Notes: generated by a model not told the origin, from the letters alone. Counted from the stretch's first letter, positions 26,382 through 36,219 are shown. The stretch is 64,000 nt of DNA from Chrysiogenes arsenatis DSM 11915 (GCF_000469585.1 NZ_AWNK01000008.1:52934-116933), one strand, 5' to 3'. Translations and numbers: made by a program.

Positions 26382-27194
26382 CTAGTCGCGGAGGATGTTA
26401 TATATTTTACGAACCAAGACCTTAGGTAGTATTCTCGACACGAATCTTAAAATCGCTCCCCGTAAGAAAAGTATGTTAGATAAATACCCCATATTTCGAA
26501 GTTCCCAAAGGAATATTAATTCAGCAATGGCGTACTCAAGGCCGCTTCTACGCTCAAGTTGGCCTAGACCAGCTCTCATGTGCACTAACGGCTCTTGGAT
26601 GTTATATAGTTTTGCATCAATCATTATGCATCTTGCCCAAAGATAATAGTCCTCAAACCACATCATTTTTTTATAGCTGCCTGCCTGCTCAATGATAGAT
26701 TTTCTATACATCACAGCAGGGTGATTGAGTGGGCAGCGAGATTTGGCAAAAACAACAATATCACTATGTAGCTCAGGAACTTTCCTGACAGAATCAACCG
26801 CCAATTCATTGGTGCTAAATTCGCTAACCCATGAGCTGCAAACATCAATATCCATTTTTTCGAATACTTCTAGCTGCTTTTGAAATCTATCTGGCATTGA
26901 TATGTCATCAGTGTCCATTCTTGCGATAAGGTCAAAACTGCAATTTTTAATTCCAATGTTAAGCGCGTCACCTAAACCAACATTTTCTTGTAGCGGAACG
27001 CATTTTAGGACTCCTCCAAGCTTCTCTTTCCAAGTATTAATTGCATCATATAAATCTTGCGTAAGTGGGCCATCTTGAACTAATACAATTTCATTTGGTT
27101 TGACGCTCTGCTCATCCCAAATGCTCCGCATTGCGCGGTTAAAGAAATCTGGAGCCTCTTTATGGTAAATAGATAGTAATACAGAAAATTTCAT
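26382..27194 (-). CDS. Glycosyltransferase family 2
   Basis: Adds a sugar from an NDP donor to the growing lipid-linked oligosaccharide. Seen: GT-A fold start MKFSVLLSIYHKEAPDFF, EIVLVQDGP, the metal-binding DxD-type ARMDTDDISMPDRF, and MWFEDYYLWARC as the acceptor-side acidic motif. 270 residues, resembling AmsE/WbbL-like enzymes. Last intact gene of the operon; its ATG overlaps the upstream epimerase stop by four bases. Donor and linkage unknown. Confidence 0.85.
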   Translation of the reverse strand: MKFSVLLSIYHKEAPDFFNRAMRSIWDEQSVKPNEIVLVQDGPLTQDLYDAINTWKEKLGGVLKCVPLQENVGLGDALNIGIKNCSFDLIARMDTDDISMPDRFQKQLEVFEKMDIDVCSSWVSEFSTNELAVDSVRKVPELHSDIVVFAKSRCPLNHPAVMYRKSIIEQAGSYKKMMWFEDYYLWARCIMIDAKLYNIQEPLVHMRAGLGQLERRSGLEYAIAELIFLWELRNMGYLSNILFLRGAILRFVSRILPKVLVRKIYNILRD

Positions 27195-28234
27195 TTCAGA
27201 ATCTTAATGAGATTTCTTTTAAAACAAGACATGCCATCATCAAAATTGACTAAAGGCTGATATTTAAGCTGTTCCTTAGCTTTTGAGCTCTCAATTTCAA
27301 AATCACAATCATGTACTTTTTTAGTAATAGCCAAAGGCTCAAGTATATTTTCACTCACTTCACTTTGTAAAAATTCTTTCAACTCTTCTTTACTATTAGT
27401 ATTTGAATAACTTTTAGCTCTAAGTTTTTTAAGTACTCCAATCATCAGATCAAATACATTACCAAATGGTGTTTTAAACCATAGTTGAAATACCACATCA
27501 ACCAACTTCTTTTTATGAAATTCATTTTCATTTGTACTATTTTGTATATCGCAATTTGATGGTAAGTTGAGTTCTCTTAACAATTCACAATGTCTTGAAT
27601 AAAATTCTTTCCATGTAATTGTGCCCTTTCCACTTATCAAGAATTTTTCAAACTTCACATTACTTAGACATGATTGATATATAGCATTTGCTACATCATC
27701 TACATGTACTGCATTGCAAACCGTATTTCCGCTGTCTGATAGTCGTACTTCTTTAGCTTTACATACATGAAGAGCATATTTAGTCCAGTTTCCACCTAAT
27801 CCATATACAATCGTTGGTTGGAGAATGATTATATCAAAAGCTCTGTTTTTATACTTTTCTATCTCTTGCTCGATTTTTCTTTTTTCTTTTGAATATGGGT
27901 CGTTGAGTTTTGAGTAAGGCGAGTTTTCATTAAGTACTCCTTTAGCATCTGGTTCATAGACAGAAACTGTACTTATATGTATCAGTTTTTTAATACCATT
28001 TTGCTCACAAGCTTTTAAAATATTTTTTATTCCTGATATATTATTTTTATAGTTATGGTCAAATGCTGTATGAACCAATATATCTATATCTTTTGTAGCA
28101 TCCAAAATCTGTTCATAATTATCCAATGGGAAACTCTTACTATCTAGCGATTTAATACTCTTAAATTTATCAGCAAATAGTTCTATAAACTTACTTCCAA
28201 TAAATCCACTTCCACCTGTGACTGATACTCTCAT
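27191..28234 (-). CDS. NAD-dependent epimerase/dehydratase (SDR)
   Basis: Extended SDR acting on a nucleotide sugar or lipid-linked sugar. Seen: Rossmann motif VTGGSGFIGSKF, HISTVSVYEP, the YSKEKR catalytic pair, and a large C-terminal lobe. 347 residues. Its start overlaps the GMC oxidoreductase stop by four bases; the two are probably one oxidation-reduction tailoring unit (inference). Markedly AT-rich. Confidence 0.82.
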   Translation of the reverse strand: MRVSVTGGSGFIGSKFIELFADKFKSIKSLDSKSFPLDNYEQILDATKDIDILVHTAFDHNYKNNISGIKNILKACEQNGIKKLIHISTVSVYEPDAKGVLNENSPYSKLNDPYSKEKRKIEQEIEKYKNRAFDIIILQPTIVYGLGGNWTKYALHVCKAKEVRLSDSGNTVCNAVHVDDVANAIYQSCLSNVKFEKFLISGKGTITWKEFYSRHCELLRELNLPSNCDIQNSTNENEFHKKKLVDVVFQLWFKTPFGNVFDLMIGVLKKLRAKSYSNTNSKEELKEFLQSEVSENILEPLAITKKVHDCDFEIESSKAKEQLKYQPLVNFDDGMSCFKRNLIKILK

Positions 28235-29739
28235 TTATCACTTCCTAAATGCTCTGCCAATCTGCAAGCAAAAGCAGATATTGTCAATCCATTGTTCACA
28301 TTTCCAGCTGTTGTAAAGATAGAACCATCACATACATAAAGATTATCTATTCCAAATACTTTTAGATTTTTATCTACTACCCCTTCATTTTTATCATGTC
28401 CCATTCTACAAGTCCCTACATGATGGATAGCACTTGTAAATATCTCTTCCCAGTTAAAATCGTCCAATGTGTGCGTAAATTTATAATACTCTTTTGGAAA
28501 AAGTTCAGTTAGAAGGAGTTCAAACCATATTTTTACACTCTGAATATCTTCATCACTTACTTGCCATTTTACGAGTGATTTCTTATATCCCCATTTATCT
28601 TTTTGTTGTGATAAGCCTACATAACTATTTTCATTTGGTATTTGTTCTGTTACGAAAAATAAATCAGCATATTTAAAAGTCACATCAAGTGAAAACTTAT
28701 AAGCTACTATTTGTCTGATCACATTTATATTTGTAATTACTTTCCATACATCTTTTACACTGACTCCACCATCTTTAAAAGCCAACAAAGAAAGCTTCAC
28801 TTTCTCAGATTCATTATCGATACCCTTTACAAATGAAGGTCTTAAATAAAAGTTATGATTTGGTAGTTTTAGCTCTTTTTGTTTTTCATCGGTTAGTTCA
28901 AGCCCCGTTTTTATCTTCATATTTGAGCTATATTTTGTATCTGAGTATATTGGGTATTTAGATGGATTTAAAAACTCCAATTGACAAAGATTTCCCATAG
29001 GATGATCCATAAGATATTTACCGATATTTTCATTTTCAATATGTGAGTTTAAAAGCAATCTTGGAGTTTCAAGTGCGCCACTACACACAATAAACTCATC
29101 AGCTTCTACATATGAAAAACTGCCATCACTATTTCCAACTTTTAGCTTAGAAATTTTTCCATTTTCGTTAATAAATTCTAGTGCTGTAGTGTTGTAGTAA
29201 AGATGTTGTTTATCACTATGTTCACATATCTTTTTTACCACATCTTTAAAATTTACATGAGGAACTGATTGTTGAAAAAGCTTATTTTTAAGATACTCTC
29301 TATTGCAAACTAGATTATCTAGCTGAGTTTTGAGTTCATCACTTAAACTATCTTTTTCAAAATACTCATACTTTTCTACTTTGAGAACTTCACTAGCTTT
29401 TTTGTAGTAAGGCTCCAATTCTTCTAAATTTATAGCCCATCCACTTTTTGGTATCCAGTCTCTTTTTTTAAAGTCTATCTTATCAAGAGGTGCAAGTACA
29501 CCATGCCAAAGATTACTAGTACCACCTATTTGTACAGTAGTAGTACTTCTCACTCCAAAATCAAGCCCTCTATTTTCATAAGAAACATTCTCACTATCTC
29601 CACTCCACTCACCAGCTTCTATGATGACGAACTCTTTATTTTCTTCTGTTAGTTTTTGAGTTAGTGTTCCACCACCGATACCGCTACCGATGATACAAAT
29701 TTTAGTCTTTATTAGTCTAGAAATATTATTAAATATCAT
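28231..29739 (-). CDS. GMC family FAD-dependent oxidoreductase
   Basis: Flavoprotein that oxidises an alcohol group, here probably on a sugar. Seen: FAD-binding ICIIGSGIGGGTLTQKL, the GMC signature area GGTSNLWHGVLAPL, SGALETPRLLL, and the C-terminal active-site HHVGTCRMG with a final GNVNNGLTISAFACRLAEHL. 502 residues. A GMC enzyme inside an O-antigen-type operon is uncommon. It overlaps both neighbours. Confidence 0.85.
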   Translation of the reverse strand: MIFNNISRLIKTKICIIGSGIGGGTLTQKLTEENKEFVIIEAGEWSGDSENVSYENRGLDFGVRSTTTVQIGGTSNLWHGVLAPLDKIDFKKRDWIPKSGWAINLEELEPYYKKASEVLKVEKYEYFEKDSLSDELKTQLDNLVCNREYLKNKLFQQSVPHVNFKDVVKKICEHSDKQHLYYNTTALEFINENGKISKLKVGNSDGSFSYVEADEFIVCSGALETPRLLLNSHIENENIGKYLMDHPMGNLCQLEFLNPSKYPIYSDTKYSSNMKIKTGLELTDEKQKELKLPNHNFYLRPSFVKGIDNESEKVKLSLLAFKDGGVSVKDVWKVITNINVIRQIVAYKFSLDVTFKYADLFFVTEQIPNENSYVGLSQQKDKWGYKKSLVKWQVSDEDIQSVKIWFELLLTELFPKEYYKFTHTLDDFNWEEIFTSAIHHVGTCRMGHDKNEGVVDKNLKVFGIDNLYVCDGSIFTTAGNVNNGLTISAFACRLAEHLGSDK

Positions 29740-30781
29740 ATCTTTGTTTCCTTTTTTTTATTGTTTGAATAATTATGCTAATAATTACTACCCAAAATGT
29801 AATAAGCAATATATCAATCATATATGATGCGAATGACCTTCTGATAAAAAATGATCCTTGAACAACTAAATAGAGTAAAATTGAATTAGTTAAAATTTTT
29901 GATTTTAAAAATTCAATTTCAAATTTTATTATGCTTACAATAAATAACAATATCGGTATTCCTATTATAGAAAAGTACATGCTAGAATTACTACCAAGCC
30001 TCAATCCTTCATCTAAAAAACTACCTGCTAGTCCTTGTTGTGATATAAATTCTGCAGCACCTGGTTCTCCAAATATTGATTTACCAAGAGGAATAAATTC
30101 AACCAATAACTTAACAGTAGAAAAATCAATTGAATTTGCTAAATATGCTGTGTAATATACTGGTGAAAGGTGCTGATACAAATACCCTAGAGCCATAGTT
30201 ACATTTTGATATTCAGAAAAAGGAATTTGCCCATATCTTAATGGTTGTAGAACATATACAAGCATAAAGATTGCAAATAATACTAATAAAAATAATTGAA
30301 AATAAGTTCTTGAAGCTATAAATTTAATAAATACTATAATGGAAACTAAAACCAATAAAGTTCTTTGTTCAAAAAGGATAAGAACTAGAAATGAAACTAT
30401 TAATAATAATAAAGCAAACATTTTGGATATACTAATATTAGCCATTACAACGAAAAATAAACTAAATAATAATGCTTGAACAATTCCTGATGAAATAGAA
30501 ACTCCAACTAGAATTATTAAAGCTAAAAAATTTAAATGCAAAGACTCTTTTTTGAACTTCAGATCATATTTAGATTTCTTTAATGTCAATACAACCAATG
30601 TTCCTAATAAAAAATGTCCAATCAATAAACTAATCAACTCATTAAAATTTGTACAATATTTTGAAGAAAAAAATACACAGAATTCCCCAAAAACAAAATA
30701 AACAATTAATGGAATTAAGTAAAAAATAGTAGGAACTATAATATACATAAAAATTAGTATTTTTTTTACATCAATATTCAT
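29729..30781 (-). CDS. Putative O-antigen polymerase (Wzy-like)
   Basis: Polytopic membrane protein with about ten to eleven hydrophobic helices and one larger periplasmic loop (about residues 190-250), the layout of Wzy polymerases. Sequence similarity cannot be judged by eye because Wzy proteins diverge fast; the call rests on topology and on the wzx and glycosyltransferase neighbours. Start at ATG 30781, within the end of the preceding gene; longer starts overlap it further. 350 residues. Confidence 0.65.
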   Translation of the reverse strand: MNIDVKKILIFMYIIVPTIFYLIPLIVYFVFGEFCVFFSSKYCTNFNELISLLIGHFLLGTLVVLTLKKSKYDLKFKKESLHLNFLALIILVGVSISSGIVQALLFSLFFVVMANISISKMFALLLLIVSFLVLILFEQRTLLVLVSIIVFIKFIASRTYFQLFLLVLFAIFMLVYVLQPLRYGQIPFSEYQNVTMALGYLYQHLSPVYYTAYLANSIDFSTVKLLVEFIPLGKSIFGEPGAAEFISQQGLAGSFLDEGLRLGSNSSMYFSIIGIPILLFIVSIIKFEIEFLKSKILTNSILLYLVVQGSFFIRRSFASYMIDILLITFWVVIISIIIQTIKKRKQRYDI

Positions 30782-31898
30782 TGGTGTTAAAATACCTCTT
30801 AAAAAAATCATAACCTGATTTAGATGAATAGTGTTGTTCAAAAAGGTTTAAAGAATAATCTGAGTATTGTTTTATAAGCTTTTTATCAGGAATAATATTA
30901 TCTAGCGATTCTATTAATTCACTGATTTTAAAATCTTTATGTAATAAGATTCCATTTTTTCCATTGATGCAAACTCTATTGCAGCCTCCGACATCCGTAG
31001 CTAATATAACACAGCCTTCCCTAAGTGCTTCAATCATACTTAAAGGTAATCCCTCACTAGAACTTACTGATAGCAAAATATCTCCTTTTTTAAACATCTC
31101 GTATGGTTTATGAAGAATTCCGAGATATTCTGCGCAAGGTATTTTCTCAATATCATGCATCGAAAAGCCATCCATTATAGATCCTGCAAGTTTAATATTG
31201 TAAAAATCTTTTGGTAATTGATTTAAAATTTCAATCTGTCGCTTGATTTTAGAAATTGTCCCAACTATATAAATATTAATGTTGTCAAAATCAGATTCAG
31301 AATTTACCTTGCCTTTACTTGGCAAATAGTTTTCTATAACAAAAGTGTTTAAGTGAGAAATTCCATAAGTTGAATTAAAATTATCTAGTGCTGATTGAGA
31401 TAAGTTTAAGATATGTGAAGTATTTAATGTTGTACGAATAAACTTAAAAATAAATTTAGTAATTAATCTTGTGAACCAACAATCATAACGATAATCAATT
31501 TGTTCTTTCGGATCACCTATAGAATGATTAAAAAATATTAAATTATTATGTAACTTTTTAATTCTAACTTTATCTAAAACCGTTGCATAAAATAAACTAA
31601 ATGGATCATGAAAAAGTATCCAATCATTTTTTTGAATATTTTCTTTTTGTAATTTATTGAAAGCTATTCTAGCGTAATAGAAAAATGATAAATATTTCAA
31701 TAATTTAATATTCTTTAAGAAAGTAAAGACTTTACTTTGACTATTTGTTTTAATTTTTTTTGAATTACTTTTTATAGTTCCTGGTTGGCTAAATGTCATA
31801 TCCTCAGCAAATATATTTCTATAATTTTTAAGTACTCCGCTTAACCCGTTAGCTACATCATATTTCACTACTGATATATTGTGTATTTTATTTTTCAA
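30771..31898 (-). CDS. Glycosyltransferase (GT-B, family 4-like)
   Basis: Transfers a sugar onto the repeat unit. Seen: the C-terminal GT-B nucleotide-binding segment with LSVSSSEGLPLSMIEALREGCVILATDVGG, the E-x7-E type motif of family 1/4 enzymes, and an N-terminal Rossmann-like half with ILFHDPFSLFYA. 375 residues. Follows the wzx stop by one base and overlaps wzy. Very AT-rich. Confidence 0.82.
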   Translation of the reverse strand: MKNKIHNISVVKYDVANGLSGVLKNYRNIFAEDMTFSQPGTIKSNSKKIKTNSQSKVFTFLKNIKLLKYLSFFYYARIAFNKLQKENIQKNDWILFHDPFSLFYATVLDKVRIKKLHNNLIFFNHSIGDPKEQIDYRYDCWFTRLITKFIFKFIRTTLNTSHILNLSQSALDNFNSTYGISHLNTFVIENYLPSKGKVNSESDFDNINIYIVGTISKIKRQIEILNQLPKDFYNIKLAGSIMDGFSMHDIEKIPCAEYLGILHKPYEMFKKGDILLSVSSSEGLPLSMIEALREGCVILATDVGGCNRVCINGKNGILLHKDFKISELIESLDNIIPDKKLIKQYSDYSLNLFEQHYSSKSGYDFFKRYFNTNEY

Positions 31899-31899
31899 A

Positions 31900-33144
31900 T
31901 TAGAGAGTCCTTATATAATATTTCAAATTAAAAAACATATGTACAAATTGTGAAAATACAACAACATATGCCAAACCTACACCATCATATAAATAAACCA
32001 ATGGCAATATTAAAATAATATTTGTGAATAAAGTATATTTCACTACTTTCAAAAATAAGTCTGTTTTTGCTTTAATAATAAACATTTGAGTAAATAAAGC
32101 ACCCTGTGAGCTAATCATTAAGTAAAAACTCAAAATATATAAAATAGATGAAATATTATAGTTTACATCACCAGAAATTAGCTTTATTATTTGTTCATTT
32201 AAAGTAAAAACAAATAATGACAAAACTATAGATATTATAAAATAAGACAATATAGTCTTATGAAAAATAATTCTAAATTTATTTTTATTTTCTTTAAAAA
32301 CAGAAGACATATATGGGTAAAGTGCTTGCGTAACAGGAACGAAAAGTCCAGATATAGCACCTACAATTTTTTCTGCAAGACTATAGTAGCCAACTATTGT
32401 ATTATTTGTTAACAATCCTAAGATAACAGTATTGGTAGTAGAGTATAAATTTACAAAAACATTATTGATAAATACATGCCAGCCATCTTTTAATTGTATT
32501 ACCAATTGTGTTTGAGAAGGTACATAAAACTTCATATTGAATTCTCTAAATGCCCAATAAAGTGAAAATAACCCAGCTGTTATAAATCCTAACGAAGTTA
32601 ATATTGGCACCAAGAAATAATCACTCTGCTCTTGAACAAAAATAAAAATAGATCCTGTAGCGATAAACTTTGCCAATATATTAAAATATGTCATGTATTT
32701 CATAGTCTCTAAACCTTGAAATAGCCAAAGAGGTATCAAAGCTTGACCAACTACCATCCCATATATAAATATAAATACATTTAAATCACTTTGATATTTT
32801 GGTATCAAAGAAACTATCCCTATCATAATAAAAAACCCAAAAATAGCTAGTATAAATTTGATAGTCAAAACCGATACGAATATGTCATTAACTTTTTGCT
32901 TATTTTCTTTATTTATAGCTATTTGATTTGTTGCAGATAAGTTAAAACCATAATCAGTAAGTACCATAAAGTACATTGTAAATGCTGTCGCAAAAGCTAA
33001 TAATCCAAAATACTCTAGTCCCAATACTCGCACTAAATAAGGTATTGTTAATAGTGGTAGTATATAATTAGTGCCCTGTAATGCAAAAAGGGAAATAATA
33101 TTTTTTAATACCCTTTGTTGATCGACCGACAGTGCTTTATGCAT
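31900..33144 (-). CDS. wzx: Polysaccharide flippase (Wzx/MATE-like)
   Basis: Moves the undecaprenyl-linked repeat unit across the inner membrane. Seen: about twelve TM helices and a family start ALQGTNYILPLLTIPYLVRVLGLEYFG, typical of the polysaccharide_synt family. 414 residues. Its ATG overlaps the preceding transferase by eight bases. With Wzy this implies Wzx/Wzy-dependent assembly; the chain-length protein is encoded apart at 52401. Confidence 0.88.
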   Translation of the reverse strand: MHKALSVDQQRVLKNIISLFALQGTNYILPLLTIPYLVRVLGLEYFGLLAFATAFTMYFMVLTDYGFNLSATNQIAINKENKQKVNDIFVSVLTIKFILAIFGFFIMIGIVSLIPKYQSDLNVFIFIYGMVVGQALIPLWLFQGLETMKYMTYFNILAKFIATGSIFIFVQEQSDYFLVPILTSLGFITAGLFSLYWAFREFNMKFYVPSQTQLVIQLKDGWHVFINNVFVNLYSTTNTVILGLLTNNTIVGYYSLAEKIVGAISGLFVPVTQALYPYMSSVFKENKNKFRIIFHKTILSYFIISIVLSLFVFTLNEQIIKLISGDVNYNISSILYILSFYLMISSQGALFTQMFIIKAKTDLFLKVVKYTLFTNIILILPLVYLYDGVGLAYVVVFSQFVHMFFNLKYYIRTL

Positions 33145-34291
33145 TTAATTGTTTTTTCAATATATTTACAATTCTGTCAGCTGCTTTTTCATTTCTATCG
33201 TACAAAATGATCTTTTTGGCATCGAAAGGATGCCCGGCTAGGCCATTGTCAAGATTTGATATTACGAGACTGGGAGGAATATGCTCCAAAATAGCCTTGT
33301 ATTCATCAATTTCGTTATTTAAGCAATAAAATAAAATCGGTTTACCTAATAGGGCTATTTCGAACAGAGCTGTTGAGAACCATCCAACTATTAAATCATA
33401 GTGCGCTAAGTCTTCAATAACACTTTTCCCTATAGGATATTCCAATTTTATGAACGGATATTTTTCTTGTAGGTATTGATATTTCTGATATCTCTCTCTT
33501 GGGTGTACTCTAATAGCCAGTTCATATACGTCGTTATTCTTAATAAACTCTATGATTTTTTCAATCTTATAAACTTGATTTTTTTCGCCAAGTTGATTCC
33601 CTGCCCGCTCAAATGAGCTTGTTACATAACATACCTTAGTACGCTTATCTTCATGTATCGGGATATTGATTCTGCTGATATTATCATATTCCAATGAGCC
33701 AGTAGCATGCACAGCCTCATCTGCTACTTTATGATCCATTAAATATTTTTTATTAAGTTCCCCTAGCACTAGATACTTATCAGCAAAACCTACATTTGGT
33801 GTAGGTATAAAAAATTCATCTAAATTAAACATAAAAAGTAATGATTGGATTAACGAATTGCTGCAAAGTCGATTAGTACTGTTCTGCGGACATGAAAAGA
33901 TCAGATGTCGATGATATACAAAAAAGGGGATGCGATATCTTCTTGTTGCTTTGTACATGATTCTAGAAAAAATTGTCTGAACTCCAGATAGCACTAAGCA
34001 AACATCATTGAAGTAATTTTTTATTATTTTTCGTGTTTTCAATAAAAATATAATTTTTTCAAGTTTAGATAATTCGAAATATTCTTTTTTCGTAGGTGCT
34101 TGTAAATAGAAGACTTCTGTGTTTTCGCTAAGTTGCGAAAGCAACTCATTTGCTTTAGAATCCATGTAAATATTTGTTGGGGATATTATCTTTATGTAAT
34201 AAATTTTATCATTTTTTTGTAGATTCTCCAATACCGCAAGCAGCTCTACTAATTCTTTGTTATTTTCGAATATTAAACCTATCTTTTTCAT
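33137..34291 (-). CDS. Putative glycosyltransferase (GT-B), possible nonulosonate transferase
   Basis: Unrecognised at family level. Seen: a 384-residue two-domain layout, with an N-terminal half (KKIGLIFENNKELVELL) and a C-terminal half with VCYVTSSFERAGNQ, the HPRERYQKYQYL motif and IVGWFSTALFEIALLGKPIL. HP-x-E and S-T-x-x-x-E patterns occur in polysialyl-type and CDP-glycerol-type transferases. Since it directly follows legF (apart from a 64-codon frame), it may use CMP-legionaminic acid (inference). Confidence 0.6.
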   Translation of the reverse strand: MKKIGLIFENNKELVELLAVLENLQKNDKIYYIKIISPTNIYMDSKANELLSQLSENTEVFYLQAPTKKEYFELSKLEKIIFLLKTRKIIKNYFNDVCLVLSGVQTIFSRIMYKATRRYRIPFFVYHRHLIFSCPQNSTNRLCSNSLIQSLLFMFNLDEFFIPTPNVGFADKYLVLGELNKKYLMDHKVADEAVHATGSLEYDNISRINIPIHEDKRTKVCYVTSSFERAGNQLGEKNQVYKIEKIIEFIKNNDVYELAIRVHPRERYQKYQYLQEKYPFIKLEYPIGKSVIEDLAHYDLIVGWFSTALFEIALLGKPILFYCLNNEIDEYKAILEHIPPSLVISNLDNGLAGHPFDAKKIILYDRNEKAADRIVNILKKQLNA

Positions 34292-34482
34292 AAACGAACC
34301 ATTCGAATGGCCATGCTCGTGACTTTTTCCAGCATTGTTTGCATTCGACAGACGACTCTACGTGCGCGTTTATTTTGCTTAGTGCGAGTGTACTCGCCAT
34401 GGCGATGTAACAGGATACACATCCCTCTCTGCCGCCCGTTTGCGTATGAATCTGCTATTTCGCATAATTCGGTATTATACAT
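34288..34482 (-). CDS. 64-residue arginine-rich open frame between legF and the transferase
   Basis: The ATG overlaps the legF stop (within CATGTATAA) and its TGA overlaps the next ATG, so it is neatly coupled in the operon. The product is basic with many Arg and no recognisable domain. The DNA is less AT-rich than its neighbours and contains a small inverted repeat GCGAGT-GT-ACTCGC (34384-34397). It may be a real small protein or a remnant of an inserted element; I cannot decide. Confidence 0.35.
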   Translation of the reverse strand: MYNTELCEIADSYANGRQRGMCILLHRHGEYTRTKQNKRARRVVCRMQTMLEKVTSMAIRMVRL

Positions 34483-35170
34483 GAATAGTTCCTTTTATTA
34501 CTTCTGCTACAATAAAATCTATATCGGTATCTATATCTATTGAGTTGTACTTTGCCATCATATATGCGTAGATATTATCATTTAAAAAAAAGTTTTTTTC
34601 GTTGAGAAGCTTTCTTGTATTGCAAATATATACAGCACCGTTAAGTCTATAGTATTTAGGCAAATCTTGGCTCCGTTTATTTTTGCTCTCATCCTTTATA
34701 AAGCTCTGCATGCTACCATCTTCTGGAATAGTATTACACCACAATGGATTGTGTTCAACTTCGCACACAGAAATTATGGCATCAGCACTTTTTTCAATTA
34801 AAAGCTCTATTGCCTCGTCAATATGAATGGTTGTCCTTAGTGGCGACGTTGGTTGCAGTAGTACTACATAGTCATATTTTTCTTCAACTGCCTCGATGAC
34901 ATGCAACACAACATCTACGCTTGTTGCGGTGTCTGTTGCAAGAGAAGATGGGCGTTTGATAGTTTCTGTTGTCCATTTATGAGCTACTGCTTCTATTTCA
35001 GCGTCATCAGTAGAAACAATAACTCTATCAATAAATTTGGACTTCTGAGCAGCTTCAATTGTCCAAGCAATAAGTGGTTTGCCAGCAAGATCAAGTACAT
35101 TTTTTCTTGGCAATCTTTTACTTCCACCTCGTGCTGGTATAATCGCCAAAAAACTTTTTCCTTTATACAT
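34475..35170 (-). CDS. legF: CMP-nonulosonate (legionaminate) cytidylyltransferase
   Basis: Activates the nine-carbon sugar with CTP. Seen: the family start AIIPARGGSKRLPRKNVLDLAGKPL, VVSTDD-type substrate loop (VIVSTDDAEIEAVA) and the QPTSPLRTTIHIDEAI motif. 231 residues. Read together with legB, legC, legH, legI, legG and ptmE upstream it most likely serves legionaminic acid, though NeuA and PseF cannot be excluded by motif alone. Its ATG overlaps the ptmE stop. Confidence 0.85.
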   Translation of the reverse strand: MYKGKSFLAIIPARGGSKRLPRKNVLDLAGKPLIAWTIEAAQKSKFIDRVIVSTDDAEIEAVAHKWTTETIKRPSSLATDTATSVDVVLHVIEAVEEKYDYVVLLQPTSPLRTTIHIDEAIELLIEKSADAIISVCEVEHNPLWCNTIPEDGSMQSFIKDESKNKRSQDLPKYYRLNGAVYICNTRKLLNEKNFFLNDNIYAYMMAKYNSIDIDTDIDFIVAEVIKGTIHV

Positions 35171-36219
35171 TAAAACACCCCATTAAATTCATCATTGGCG
35201 CGCTCGAAATCACTCATCCGCCCAATATCTAACCAGTATTCATGTATAGGAAAAGAAGATGCATATTGCCCTTCTTGAATGAGTTTATCAAAAAGACTTG
35301 GCATATCAAAAAAATGTCCATCCGGCACATATTCTAGAACGGCTGGCGACAACATATATATGCCAGCGCTTACAAAAAATTTATGCACTGGTTTTTCAAT
35401 GATTGATGTAACCCTGTCGTCTTCTATATTCACTACACCATATGGGACTTGGAAATCATATTCGCGTACTGCCATAGTGGCCACAGGGTTTTGCATAATA
35501 TGAAACTGATGAAGTTTTTCAAAATCAACATTGGTTAATAAGTCTGCATTCATAACAAAAAACGGTTCTGAAAGCATATTGCGCATTAAGCTTAATGCTC
35601 CAGCGGTTCCCATACGCTCCGTTTCATGAACGTATTCGATGGTTACGCCAAAATTACTGCCATCACCGAAATAGTTTTCAATCTTGTGTGATAAGTAGTT
35701 CACGCTGAGAACTATGCTTGTGTAGCCACTTTTGGAAAAAGACTCAATTATGGTTTGTAGGATAGGCTTATTGCCGACATTTAGCATCGGCTTTGGGGTG
35801 TTACGGGTTAAGTCGCCCAATCGCTTCCCGAGTCCACCAGCCATTAAGACTACTTTATTGCTTTTTTGACTTGGTTGTACAAGGTCATCTATCTCTCGTA
35901 GAGCGACAACTTTACCCTCTTCGTTGATGATAGGAATTTGATGGAGCTTTTTGCGTAAGGCTATTTGTAGAATAGCTTCATTGGTATCTGTTACCATTGC
36001 TACTGTAGGTGTGCGGTAGTAAATTGACTCAACTGAGCTTTCAAGCGACAAACCTTTCAGCAGGCCTCTACGGATATCTCCATCAGTAAGCGTGCCGAGT
36101 AATTTCCCAACTTCATCGACCACAAGAGCTATTTGTACCGCACCTTTGTCAATTACCTGTAACGCATAATGCATGCTTGCATTGGGTGTGATTCTAAGAT
36201 GGTCAATGTTATTTTTCAT
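35170..36219 (-). CDS. ptmE: CBS domain - nucleotidyltransferase, GDP-GlcN(Ac)-forming type
   Basis: Seen: two CBS motifs (about 1-120; ALVVDEVGKLLGTLTDGDIRRGLL) followed by a sugar-phosphate nucleotidyltransferase (about 122-349) with VVLMAGGLGKRLGDLTRNTPKPML and the metal-binding FVMNADLLTNVDF. This domain order is that of Campylobacter PtmE/LegX, which makes the GDP-linked glucosamine precursor of legionaminic acid. 349 residues; overlaps legG by 11 bases and abuts legF. Confidence 0.82.
   Translation of the reverse strand: MKNNIDHLRITPNASMHYALQVIDKGAVQIALVVDEVGKLLGTLTDGDIRRGLLKGLSLESSVESIYYRTPTVAMVTDTNEAILQIALRKKLHQIPIINEEGKVVALREIDDLVQPSQKSNKVVLMAGGLGKRLGDLTRNTPKPMLNVGNKPILQTIIESFSKSGYTSIVLSVNYLSHKIENYFGDGSNFGVTIEYVHETERMGTAGALSLMRNMLSEPFFVMNADLLTNVDFEKLHQFHIMQNPVATMAVREYDFQVPYGVVNIEDDRVTSIIEKPVHKFFVSAGIYMLSPAVLEYVPDGHFFDMPSLFDKLIQEGQYASSFPIHEYWLDIGRMSDFERANDEFNGVF

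Noticed and set aside
34384..34397. Operator in the small inverted repeat inside the 64-codon frame
   Set aside because: Arms of six bases inside a dense operon are not enough to call a regulatory site.
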